From Betaproteobacteria bacterium (lineage in GTDB: Bacteria > Pseudomonadota > Gammaproteobacteria > Burkholderiales > JACQAP01), in contig JACQAP010000017.1 of NCBI GenBank assembly GCA_016194905.1, positions 1 to 64,000 on the forward strand: 64,000 nt of DNA, given 5' to 3'. Below are positions 8,559 through 15,693 of the stretch, one piece after another. Positions within the stretch are counted from its first letter, which is position 1; every line of letters begins with the position of its first letter. The notes beneath the pieces are model-generated. The model saw nothing but the letters and a program-made list of their open reading frames with translations, had not been told where the DNA came from and did not search any database. The translations under genes were made by a program, and so were the position numbers.

Positions 8559-8930
8559 AAGACCGTGAATATCGTGTCCACGGGATACCGGATTACGCCC
8601 ATAAATGTCGTGAATGATGTAACGGCAGCTCGGATGGACCAGGGGTAGTGTGCTGCGAGAGTGGCATAGCCGGCCGAGGGCCGGCCTTAAGAGCGTTGAC
8701 GCAGAGGACGCAGAGGAAAAAAGAGAGGGCGCAAAGGAAAAGCTAGAATTGGGCGGCCCCGACATTCACGGCTTCACCGGGCCTTTACCGCCTCCGGTGG
8801 TGGGCGTATCGTCCATGCCACGCGGGTAACAAGAGGGGCTCCTCCAGCCCGGGTCCGCACAAAGCCAAGCCGGTGCGTTCTTCATCGGGCCGGCCCGATC
8901 AAGGGAATCGCAGAGTCGGGGGAATGTTCG
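8559..8930. other. Intergenic stretch with a GC hairpin and GACGCAGAG repeats
   Basis: No gene is supported here. GCCGGCC-GAG-GGCCGGC (8669-8685) is a perfect 7-bp stem with no following T tract. Just after it, GACGCAGAG occurs twice in tandem (about 8699-8716), followed by a purine-rich stretch. These look like small dispersed repeats. Confidence 0.45.
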
Positions 8931-9287
8931 ATGCCTGCTTCGTCTTCTCGCAACACCCAGCCTGGCGTTGCCGCGCCGGGAAATTCCACACTCGCTTGCA
9001 AGACCTGCGGCAAGTCCTTCACCCCTCCGGTTGGTCAGAGCGAAGCGGCGGCCGCGCTCGTCGACGAAGAATCCGCCCGCTGCAGCCGCATGCGGGAAAT
9101 CACGCAGCAGCGGCAGGCACTGACGGCCAGGACGCAGGCCGGTTTCGCCGGCATGTTGGGCAGCGACACGGTGGACACGGTAGATATGGTTGCTCACCGC
9201 AAAAGCCTTGCGCAACTGGACGCAGCCCTGAGAGGGGAGGCGGAGGAGTTATCGAAGGTCATGCGGCACGTGCCGGGAGAGCCGTGA
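8931..9287 (+). CDS. Hypothetical small protein with an N-terminal CxxC
   Basis: This 118-residue frame begins at ATG 8931 (GTTCGATG context). It contains CKTCGKSF near residue 23, a single further Cys, and a long charged helical region (REITQQRQALTARTQAGF). The stop lies inside repeat copy B, whose first hairpin would terminate the transcript, so a real gene is plausible. I recognise no family. A longer antisense frame exists but is less gene-like. Confidence 0.45.
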   Translation: MPASSSRNTQPGVAAPGNSTLACKTCGKSFTPPVGQSEAAAALVDEESARCSRMREITQQRQALTARTQAGFAGMLGSDTVDTVDMVAHRKSLAQLDAALRGEAEELSKVMRHVPGEP

Positions 9288-9363
9288 AAACGCGCTACTC
9301 ACGCGCGTTTCAGTGCAGGCTAACATTTGCGAAAGACAATGTTATGCCGGAACTACTATTCCA
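9284..9363 (+). repeat. Two-hairpin dispersed repeat, copy B
   Basis: This is the inverted partner of 5138-5219. Stem 1 is AAACGCGC/GCGCGTTT around 9287-9309. Stem 2 is TAACATT/AATGTTA around 9321-9344. GTTATGCCGGAACTAC follows in both copies. It starts at the stop codon of the preceding small gene and marks the left edge of the A+T-richer island with the ubiquitin-like operon. Confidence 0.75.
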
Positions 9364-9496
9364 CTGAGCGGCTTTGCACCGCATATTCTTGGCGACGTGA
9401 CGGAGACAGCAAGTGCAATTGCTACGAGAAGCAGGACGGAGGGCCGAAAGAAGAAGCAAGCCCAAAGCTAGAAGGTCAAGGCTGAATCAGTGTGCT

Positions 9497-10816
9497 CTAC
9501 GCAATAAGCTCTTGGGAGGTTGGATCACCATGTATTTCTACGGGACAATCCAATCGCTTAACAATCGAAGAGCGCCAAGGCTGCTCAGGTCGGAGTGGTG
9601 TCATAAAAATTTGCTGATGCCGGAGCGGCACCATTTCGCCACTCGCGGCCCTGACTAGGTACGTCGCGAGTAAAAGTCCTGCCCAGAACGAGACAAAAGC
9701 AACAGTAGGTATGGTAGCGTCGTTGGGATCATCGGTCGGATGAAGACAACCTGCGCAAGCCAATCCTTCAGTATGAAAGGATGCCATTGACGACCAATGG
9801 CTTGTTGCGCCCACCCCAAGCCACCCGCGTGAGTCTCTTTGAACTAACCACCTGGTTGGTATGTCATCGACGCCAACGAGCACGTTTGACGCAAGTGGCC
9901 GAAGCAGAGATTGAGTTTCTAAATCGTAGCGCGTTTCTACTGGTTGAAGCTTTAGGCCGCCAAGGTCGAGACCAGCGATTGCCGTTACTTTGGGAAGTCC
10001 CAGCATTGATCTTAGCAATAGTGCATTTCGATTTAGGTTGCTGATGTCACTGATATCTGCGTCGACGATTCGGCCGTTCGCTATGAGGCGCGGAATTCGG
10101 GCTAACGTGAATAGGGCGCAATTAATTATCGCGCCGGCGCTGATGAAATCAATCTGACCCAGGTTGGTTGCTTGTGGGGTCCAGTGTGGCGCAAGGTGAA
10201 AGTCCACCTCTACTATGTTGGCAAATCGTTCTCTAAACGTTGAAGGGTTTCTTGCGAAGCGGCTGAGCTTCTGCATTGCTATTTTGAATCCTTCAGCTGA
10301 AATAAGGCCGGCGCTCGCCAAACCGCCGAAAGGCCAATCCGTTCTGGTGGATTTCGCGGGGGCGTTAGAAGAACGAAGACTAGCCGACCAAGATCTAAAG
10401 GAAACTGTGCGTATACGTTTCGCTAGTACATCTGACTTGGTGTCTCTAAATCTAATACCAAGATCCACCTCAGATTTCGGTTGGCCAACTTGAAATGTGA
10501 TCCCGGGCAATAGATCCTCACCTACTTCAAGCAAACACGAAATTAGACCGCCTTCCTTTAATGGTGGTTGGGGCCCAACCAGGGGCACATCGGGTGCCGC
10601 AAGATGCACTCGATGCCCAGATCTCGCCATGAGCATGGCCGCGGTAATGTAGGCGCTCTGCGCAGAGTGAGACTTTAGGTCGCTCGCGTCAGCAACTAGG
10701 GCAATCTCGGTTTCTGTTAGTGCAGCCAGAAGCACGTCGTTCCGCGGTCTGTCATCAAGTTCGTCCCGCATCAGCAGTAGCGTGCGGTCGAGAGCCGCTT
10801 CGAGGGAAGTCTTCAT
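9497..10816 (-). CDS. E1-like (ThiF/MoeB-fold) adenylating enzyme
   Basis: This 439-residue protein is the third gene of the Ubl-JAMM-E1 operon; its ATG overlaps the protease gene by ATGA (10813-10816). The C-terminal half (about 215-439) is a ThiF/E1 domain. It has a modified nucleotide loop (FISAGAIINCALF, 224-236), the acidic and basic pair VDADISDISNLNR (251-263), GLPKV at 273-277, VGVDDIPTR at 314-322 and one CxxC (C353/C356), a possible catalytic or zinc Cys pair. Residues 1-200 form a separate domain I cannot name, perhaps an inactive adenylation-like domain. It should activate the C-terminal glycine of the ubiquitin-like protein with ATP. No E2 gene is next to it. Confidence 0.8.
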   Translation of the reverse strand: MKTSLEAALDRTLLLMRDELDDRPRNDVLLAALTETEIALVADASDLKSHSAQSAYITAAMLMARSGHRVHLAAPDVPLVGPQPPLKEGGLISCLLEVGEDLLPGITFQVGQPKSEVDLGIRFRDTKSDVLAKRIRTVSFRSWSASLRSSNAPAKSTRTDWPFGGLASAGLISAEGFKIAMQKLSRFARNPSTFRERFANIVEVDFHLAPHWTPQATNLGQIDFISAGAIINCALFTLARIPRLIANGRIVDADISDISNLNRNALLLRSMLGLPKVTAIAGLDLGGLKLQPVETRYDLETQSLLRPLASNVLVGVDDIPTRWLVQRDSRGWLGVGATSHWSSMASFHTEGLACAGCLHPTDDPNDATIPTVAFVSFWAGLLLATYLVRAASGEMVPLRHQQIFMTPLRPEQPWRSSIVKRLDCPVEIHGDPTSQELIA

Positions 10817-11256
10817 CGAATCACGTGTAAGTGTTCGTCGATGGGTACCTCGCACCAACTTCCATCCGAGCGAATTTCGGCGAGATAGACACCTGAAAAG
10901 CTTACTGGTCCACGCCCGAAGTTAGGAATAACGAGAGATAGAAAGCCGGGTGAATGAATGATCGGGTACATATTGTCAGTGTGAGAATGAAACGCTTCGC
11001 TAGGATGAGTATGGATCTGAACCCTAATTCCACTTTGCGTTGTGGCCAAATCAAGCCAAAATGAGTTGAGCCAGTTCCCGTCGAGAACGAAACCTCCAGC
11101 ATGCGCAGAATGTGCAGGATGTACCGCAGCAAGAAGGAGTTCGGGCGCGCACCAGTTACTTGTCCAGAGGACCTGGCACTCTCGCTGCCCCCCGCCACAA
11201 TGACGCACCAGATAGAACGTCTGATCTAGAAGCGCCTGTGGCAAGAGGTACATCAT
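10813..11256 (-). CDS. JAMM/MPN-family metalloprotease (deubiquitinase-like)
   Basis: This 147-residue protein has the JAMM metal site: E26 (in GQRECQVLW), H82 and H84 in IHTHPSEAF, S91 and D94 (HSHTDN). This is a complete set for a zinc isopeptidase. It overlaps the ubiquitin-like gene upstream (ATGA, 11253-11256) and the E1 gene downstream. The obvious role is trimming the three residues after the GG of the ubiquitin-like protein, and perhaps removing it from targets. Two Met codons open the gene; the first gives the four-base overlap. Confidence 0.85.
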   Translation of the reverse strand: MMYLLPQALLDQTFYLVRHCGGGQRECQVLWTSNWCAPELLLAAVHPAHSAHAGGFVLDGNWLNSFWLDLATTQSGIRVQIHTHPSEAFHSHTDNMYPIIHSPGFLSLVIPNFGRGPVSFSGVYLAEIRSDGSWCEVPIDEHLHVIR

Positions 11257-11540
11257 GAATGAAACCCGCCTTTCACCTGACTTGGGCGGAGAAGTAGTTG
11301 CTGCCTTTTTTGGATGCCGGCCTGTCGCACCGTAAGAGACTCGTTTAGCTCCTCTCCCTTTTCGGTAAAGAGCGACAGAAGATGGGGTTGCGGAAGTGGA
11401 GCGAAGACTTGAATCGCGTGATCCAGCAGCTGCTTTATGGTGTCGTCAGGCTCGATTCCAATTGACTTCGGTACGCCGTTGTAAATCACAATGACTTCTA
11501 GCTTCTTTTCTACTGCTGCTTCTGCAATAAGTTCGCTCAT
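11253..11540 (-). CDS. Ubiquitin-like protein with C-terminal GG and a short tail
   Basis: ATG 11540 has AAGGAA upstream and gives 95 residues. A beta-grasp pattern is visible: LEVIVIYNGVPKSIGI, the helix DTIKQLLDHAIQVF, then LLSLFTEKGEEL and KRQQLLLRPSQ. The protein ends VKGGFHS, so G91-G92 is followed by three residues, as in a ubiquitin precursor. It resembles the bacterial ubiquitin-like proteins of the DUF2604/Bub-Bil type found with JAMM and E1 genes; the exact family is inferred. It is the first gene of the operon, behind two palindromic operators. Confidence 0.8.
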   Translation of the reverse strand: MSELIAEAAVEKKLEVIVIYNGVPKSIGIEPDDTIKQLLDHAIQVFAPLPQPHLLSLFTEKGEELNESLTVRQAGIQKRQQLLLRPSQVKGGFHS

Positions 11541-11571
11541 GGCTTGGTTTCCTTGTGTAAGATGAGTATGT

Positions 11572-11619
11572 GTCACCCAATATGGTTGACATTGAGAATT
11601 GTCACCCATTTTGGTTGAC
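11572..11619. promoter_or_regulatory. Twin 19-bp palindromic operators
   Basis: GTCACCCAATATGGTTGAC (11572-11590) and GTCACCCATTTTGGTTGAC (11601-11619) are near-identical imperfect palindromes, starting 29 bases apart (about three helix turns). They sit between the divergent starts of the ubiquitin-like gene (11540) and the XRE gene (11681). They are the likely binding sites for the XRE repressor, one face of the helix, controlling both directions. Confidence 0.75.
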
Positions 11620-11680
11620 GTCGCAAGTGGGCGAGATCTAGAATGAAGCGGCTTACATTCCGCAAAAACAGGAGGTGACT

Positions 11681-12058
11681 ATGGCAATCACCGAGTTCGG
11701 GAGAATTGTTCGTCAATTCAGGGAGAAAGAGGAGGTATCGCTGCGCCAAATGGCTGAAGAAATTGGGTTTTCGGCGACCTATCTCTCAGCCGTAGAGATG
11801 GGCGAAAAGGGTATTACGGACGATTTGGTCGATAAAGTTGTTGGCTTTTTTAGGAAAAGAGGTAGGAAGACAAAAGACTTGGCCAGCCTAACTGCTGCTG
11901 TAGATCGGACTCGTCGAACAGTAAACGTTAGTCAGCTAGATGGACAGAGTAGGGCCGCCGTGGTCGCATTTGCGCGCAACCTGGCTGATCTTGATAAGGA
12001 ATCGCGTGAAAAATTTCTTAAGAAGGTAGGCTTCTCGGGGAAAAGTGAGGAAGAATGA
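11681..12058 (+). CDS. XRE-family HTH repressor
   Basis: This 125-residue protein starts at ATG 11681, five bases after AGGAGG (11670-11675). The helix-turn-helix is at about 18-45 (VSLRQMAEEIGFSATYLSAVE). The C-terminal part is helical and ends in a basic and then acidic tail (KKVGFSGKSEEE). Its stop overlaps the metallopeptidase start (ATGA). The pair resembles repressor/ImmA-IrrE switches such as DdrO-IrrE and the CapH-CapP pair known next to CBASS operons. It probably represses both itself and the divergent ubiquitin-like operon. Confidence 0.85.
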   Translation: MAITEFGRIVRQFREKEEVSLRQMAEEIGFSATYLSAVEMGEKGITDDLVDKVVGFFRKRGRKTKDLASLTAAVDRTRRTVNVSQLDGQSRAAVVAFARNLADLDKESREKFLKKVGFSGKSEEE

Positions 12059-12606
12059 TTGGGCCGTGGAGTCGTAGCCGAGGATATAAAGTGGCTCCAA
12101 AGCCAGTAGGTGACATTCGGGTTTCGGCTTTGAATGTGCGCCTACATTTAGAAATAGCTGAGTCAAGAATCGATATGGTGAAATTGTTAGAGAATGGACT
12201 ACGGAGAAATGGTATTCACTATCACATAGTGGAATCTTCACGGATACCGGGCGAAGCAGCTCGAGCTATTCCAGATAAAGGAGAAATTCTTCTCGCGGCA
12301 GAAACGTACGAAGCGATTTGTGAAGGCGATCCAAGTTATCAATTAATTGTGCCGCATGAACTGGGTCATATTGTTCTGAGGCACGCGGCTACTTTCGCTC
12401 GCGCAACATCTAATGCTTCTCATACAAGCATCGAAGATTCAGAAACACAGGCTGATCGGTTCTCGCACGAATTCACTATGCCGGTATTGCTCGTTCAAAG
12501 GCATTGCAAATCGATCAGAGCCATACAAGACGTTTTCAATGTGACCAGATTAGAAGCCAGCATTCGTAAAGATACGTTGTATAGAGAAGGTCTGATCGAC
12601 TGGTGA
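12055..12606 (+). CDS. ImmA/IrrE-type zinc metallopeptidase
   Basis: This 183-residue protein has HELGH at 101-105 (VPHELGHIVLRH) and the downstream helix SETQADRFSHEFTMP, whose E130 is the expected third ligand. This is the ImmA/IrrE (COG2856) pattern. Such proteases cut an XRE repressor after DNA damage or phage entry. Here the gene overlaps the repressor gene by four bases, so cleavage of that repressor and release of the ubiquitin-like operon is the simplest model. No cleavage site can be read from the sequence. Confidence 0.88.
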   Translation: MIGPWSRSRGYKVAPKPVGDIRVSALNVRLHLEIAESRIDMVKLLENGLRRNGIHYHIVESSRIPGEAARAIPDKGEILLAAETYEAICEGDPSYQLIVPHELGHIVLRHAATFARATSNASHTSIEDSETQADRFSHEFTMPVLLVQRHCKSIRAIQDVFNVTRLEASIRKDTLYREGLIDW

Positions 12607-12708
12607 ACTGCAGAAGAATGGGGTGCGGCCTGCACAATTGGATAAAGATAATTTCTATGCCCTAGGTGTTGATCGCCAAGTCCTTTCGGTTCCAGCGACA
12701 ATGCTGCC

Positions 12709-12897
12709 ATGTGCGGCCGCTACGTCAGTCCCGAAGAAGCCGAGATCGAGCGCTTTTGGCACATCGGCCGGCACAACAACCCTCCCTTCGCCCGCCGCTT
12801 CAACGTGTCTTCCACTTCGATCATCCCGATCCTCCGCCTGGACCGCCCTACCGGCGAGATCGAACTCGTCAATGCGCGCCGGAGTTTGACAAACTAA
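12709..12897 (+). pseudogene. SRAP (YedK/HMCES-like) 5' fragment 1
   Basis: It begins MCGRYVSPEEAEIERFWHIG, with the catalytic Cys2 of SOS-response-associated peptidases, then FARRFNV and a SIIPILRLDRPTGEIEL segment. It stops after 62 residues; full proteins have over 200. The break is after ELVNARR. The DNA and ~30 bases upstream match fragment 2 (15533), and the coding part matches fragment 3 (17321). The 3' end overlaps the convergent DUF3443 gene. Confidence 0.75.
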
Positions 12898-14078
12898 TAG
12901 GCGACGTACGGTCCGAAGCCGGCAGACGTGTTCTGTCCCTCGATGGCCGTAAACACATTGCGGCCGAATAAGAACGGCAGTCCCCAGTCGAAGCTGGTCG
13001 CGTCCGAATTCGTTCCGGCGAGATTGCCCATTGCGGCGAACGTCGGGTTGGCCGCGAACAGGGATTCGGCGTTCGCGACCCGGAACACAACCATGCTGGC
13101 CGTCCCGCCCGCGCCCTGGTTCGTGGCGGAAAGGCTCTGCGTGGAAGCGGGGCAGTAAAAACCGACAGCAGTGTTGCAGGTCGCAATATTGGGATCTGCG
13201 AAGAAGAGTGCGTTCGAACCGGAATCGATGAAGCTGTTGCTGTAGGTGACCGCGTTCCGAACCGTGGTGAATGTCGCGGTGTTCGGGTCGACCAAGATAA
13301 CGCGTGCGTTGCCAAGCCCGTTGTTGCCTTGCGTGCCAATGCCAAAAATCATGGAGCCGCTCACGCTGACTGCTCCGGTAACGGGGACCGACGGCAGCGC
13401 AATGATGACGCCATTGTTGTCGCGGGAAAACATTCCGACCGGGTTCTGCACTTGCTGCGTCAGGCTTGCCTGCGCCGGCTGGCACCCCGTCGCAGGGCAG
13501 ATGAAGTAGGTACCCGGGATCACGTTCAGAGCGCATGCGGGCCCGCAGTCCTGCTGGAACACGCCCACGCCCAGCAAACCATTGGCGCCGAGCGCCTGCA
13601 CGGAGTTCAGGGCGGGACCGACGCTCGAGCAACTGGCGGGTACCACAGAAAAGGCGGGATCTCCCATCACCTGAATCGGCACCGAGCCGGCTTGCTCTCC
13701 CGACATTTTCACGTCCGCCACTTTCACCGAGCCCCAGGTGTAGCCGGATGCGAACTGGCCACATTCGACGACCGGGTTGCCACTGGCATCCGTCTGTTGC
13801 CGCAGCAACAGCGAGGGCGATAGCAGGGAAGACATGACCCGCAGGCCGGTTGATCCGGTATCGACCAGCACGTGGTCGATGGATTGACAGTTGAAGGGGT
13901 TGCCCGGCGCACAAATCGTGACGGTGGTAAACAGGAGGTTGACGTTGTTGGCTGGTCCGGGATCGACCGTGATGGCTTGCACGTTCGCGGCAGTGAATGA
14001 CGCGCCGTCACCGCCGCCGCCACACCCGGTCGCCAACAGCAGGATTCCGAACGACGCTACTGCCGCGAAGTCGCGCAC
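12894..14078 (-). CDS. DUF3443 lipoprotein (retropepsin-like)
   Basis: The start chosen is GTG 14078, with AAAGGG upstream. It gives a lipoprotein signal ending LLATGC followed by GGGG. The ~394-residue protein has two Asp motifs like those of pepsin-fold proteins (LVDTGSTGLRV and FIDSGSNALFF), many Cys residues in CxxxxGC contexts and a long Ser/Gly/Ala-rich beta region. This fits DUF3443, found in Burkholderiales beside DUF2844. It is surface or periplasmic; protease activity is suggested by the DTGS motif but unproven. Confidence 0.8.
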   Translation of the reverse strand: MRDFAAVASFGILLLATGCGGGGDGASFTAANVQAITVDPGPANNVNLLFTTVTICAPGNPFNCQSIDHVLVDTGSTGLRVMSSLLSPSLLLRQQTDASGNPVVECGQFASGYTWGSVKVADVKMSGEQAGSVPIQVMGDPAFSVVPASCSSVGPALNSVQALGANGLLGVGVFQQDCGPACALNVIPGTYFICPATGCQPAQASLTQQVQNPVGMFSRDNNGVIIALPSVPVTGAVSVSGSMIFGIGTQGNNGLGNARVILVDPNTATFTTVRNAVTYSNSFIDSGSNALFFADPNIATCNTAVGFYCPASTQSLSATNQGAGGTASMVVFRVANAESLFAANPTFAAMGNLAGTNSDATSFDWGLPFLFGRNVFTAIEGQNTSAGFGPYVAY

Positions 14079-14097
14079 GATGACGCCCTTTCCCCTT

Positions 14098-14550
14098 TCA
14101 TCGTATTTCCTCGACGGTAACGCCCTGCGGCAACAGTTGTGGAAGATAGGCTCTTCCGGAAAACGACCGCATATGCCCGTTCGATTGCACAACGAGGCCC
14201 GGTTCGCGAACCGCAAGATGCCGATGACCGGCATGTTTTCCGCGGGCGGCTTCGATATACCGATCGAAATAGCTACCCAAAGCTTGCCGTAGATCGGGCA
14301 TTACGGGCCCTTGCCAGGCGACGGCAAACACGGTTCCCGCCGACGATACATATTCCCTGACCGTCGTTCCGGAAGGTGTCTGGATTTCATGCACGGTGTA
14401 CTTCACGGCGGGTAACATTCGCAGGGTGGCTTGCATGGACACCCTGTCGACTTCGATCGAGGTCGAGTTCTAACCCAATGTTGCCGATGCGGGGAAAGGG
14501 ATGGCGAGCATCAACAGCACGATGCCCGAGAGCAATACGATCGAAGCTGG
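14098..14550 (-). pseudogene. DUF2844 gene interrupted by an in-frame amber codon
   Basis: The 3' part (14098-14442) encodes the DUF2844 core: YTVHEIQTPSGTTVREYVS, VFAVAWQGPVMPDLRQ and LGSYFDRYIEAA. In the same frame upstream lies a signal-peptide stretch ending PFPASATLG, then TAG (14470-14472), then NSTSIEVDRVSMQ, which joins smoothly to the core. A CAG-to-TAG change would explain this. No good start is visible before the signal segment, so the 5' end is also uncertain. It sits just upstream of the DUF3443 gene, its usual partner. Confidence 0.7.
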
Positions 14551-14726
14551 TTTCTGCGTTCTTTCCGGGGTGGTGATTCCCGGCTCGAAACACTGTTTTG
14601 CCTGCACGAACTTCCCCCTCAGTGATGATCCGTGCGTTCGTGAATCGGCAGACTTGTCCCCGGTCGGACGGCACGCATCTTGGGACGGCACCGGCTGCCG
14701 GACAAGGAATGAAGCAGTGTGCTCCC

Positions 14727-15332
14727 TCACCTTACGGCGTAACCGCGTCCCTCGAGGCAGGCACTCAACGCACGCCCGTAAGCCGCGGGTCCTGTGTCCG
14801 GATTACGATGCGAGCGAAGGTCCGGATCATAGCCGGACTCGTTGATGGCCAATCTGTTGCAGGCATACCGATCGTTCGCCTGCTGTTGCGGGCTTTGGCC
14901 CTTGCTGGGATAGACAAACCATTGCCCCGCGGGCGCCTGGCTCGCGTCGGGATTCGGCGCGGAGATGGAATTCGCTGGAGGCAGGGCGCTGACCGGACCC
15001 AGTTCGATGACACCATTGTTGGGTGTTTGGGTTACGGCATTTGCCGGCTGGGCCTGGGTGACGGTGTAGGTCGGCTGGCTCTGCACATACACTGGCGGAT
15101 TCTGCACATAGACCGTGGGGCCAGGGTAGTAATAGTAGTAGGGCCCCGGTTCCGCCCAAGTCTGTGAATAGTAGAAGGGGAGCGTCAGGGCAGCACCGAC
15201 AGCGGCACCCCACCAGAAATAGCGCCCGCCACCTCCATGGTAGTAGTGGCCGTTCCAGCCGTCGTGGGCATTGGCATTCGTCGCCACCAGACTCAGTAAC
15301 GCAAGGGCAATCAGGATCTTTCTCACGGCCAT
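14727..15332 (-). CDS. Exported Tyr/Pro/Gln-rich protein, paralog of the DUF6515 protein at 62.7 kb
   Basis: This 201-residue protein has a clear signal peptide (MAVRKILIALALLSLVATNA) and a Gly/His/Tyr-rich stretch (HYYHGGGGRYFWWG). A run of Tyr and TV-rich repeats follows. The C-terminal domain has two Cys (ACNR, SACLEGRGYAVR). That C-terminal domain matches the one of the 62724 gene (FVYPSKGQ against FIYPRQGQ; RALSACLEGRGY against RALSACLDGRGY). The role is unknown; it is probably a periplasmic or surface protein. Confidence 0.75.
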   Translation of the reverse strand: MAVRKILIALALLSLVATNANAHDGWNGHYYHGGGGRYFWWGAAVGAALTLPFYYSQTWAEPGPYYYYYPGPTVYVQNPPVYVQSQPTYTVTQAQPANAVTQTPNNGVIELGPVSALPPANSISAPNPDASQAPAGQWFVYPSKGQSPQQQANDRYACNRLAINESGYDPDLRSHRNPDTGPAAYGRALSACLEGRGYAVR

Positions 15333-15532
15333 CCTCCTTCCTTCTGCGGCAGGGGCAACTTAAAGCTTAACGCAGGCGTGCCGGCTTCCGTGGACAAACT
15401 TCTTTGTTACATCGCGCTTCGCTACATAGCGGAGCCGGTAGGATCGAAGTAAGAGCCGGTTCTGGCCCGCTTAGTTGCATCTCCCTGGTCGTTGAGGTCC
15501 CGAGTCTTTCCGGTTCCGGCGACAATACCGCC

Positions 15533-15652
15533 GTGTATGGCCGCTGCGTCAGTCCCGAAGCAGCCGGGATCGAGCGCTTTTGGCACATCGGCCAACATAA
15601 CAATAATCCCTTCGCCCGCCGCTTCAATGTCTTTTCCATCCGAGTAGTATGA
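15533..15652 (+). pseudogene. SRAP (YedK/HMCES-like) 5' fragment 2
   Basis: It reads V/M-YGRCVSPEAAGIERFWHI then GQHNNNPFARRFNV, and ends after 39 codons. The initiator is GTG and residue 2 is Tyr where Cys is catalytic, so even an intact version would be dead. About 40 bases upstream also match the region before fragment 1 (TTCCGGTTCCGGCGACAAT). Confidence 0.7.
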
Positions 15653-15693
15653 AATTCCACTGATCCGCTACGCGCTCTGGAGGAGGAACCCAC

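Noticed and set aside
8766-9215. Minus-strand frame of 149 codons opposite the CxxC protein
   Set aside because: No ribosome site or family pattern; the plus-strand frame ends exactly at a terminator-like repeat.
9497-12606. A CBASS or other cyclic-nucleotide system
   Set aside because: E1 and JAMM genes suggested CBASS ancillary proteins, but there is no CD-NTase or effector gene; the class III cyclase at 37 kb is unrelated.
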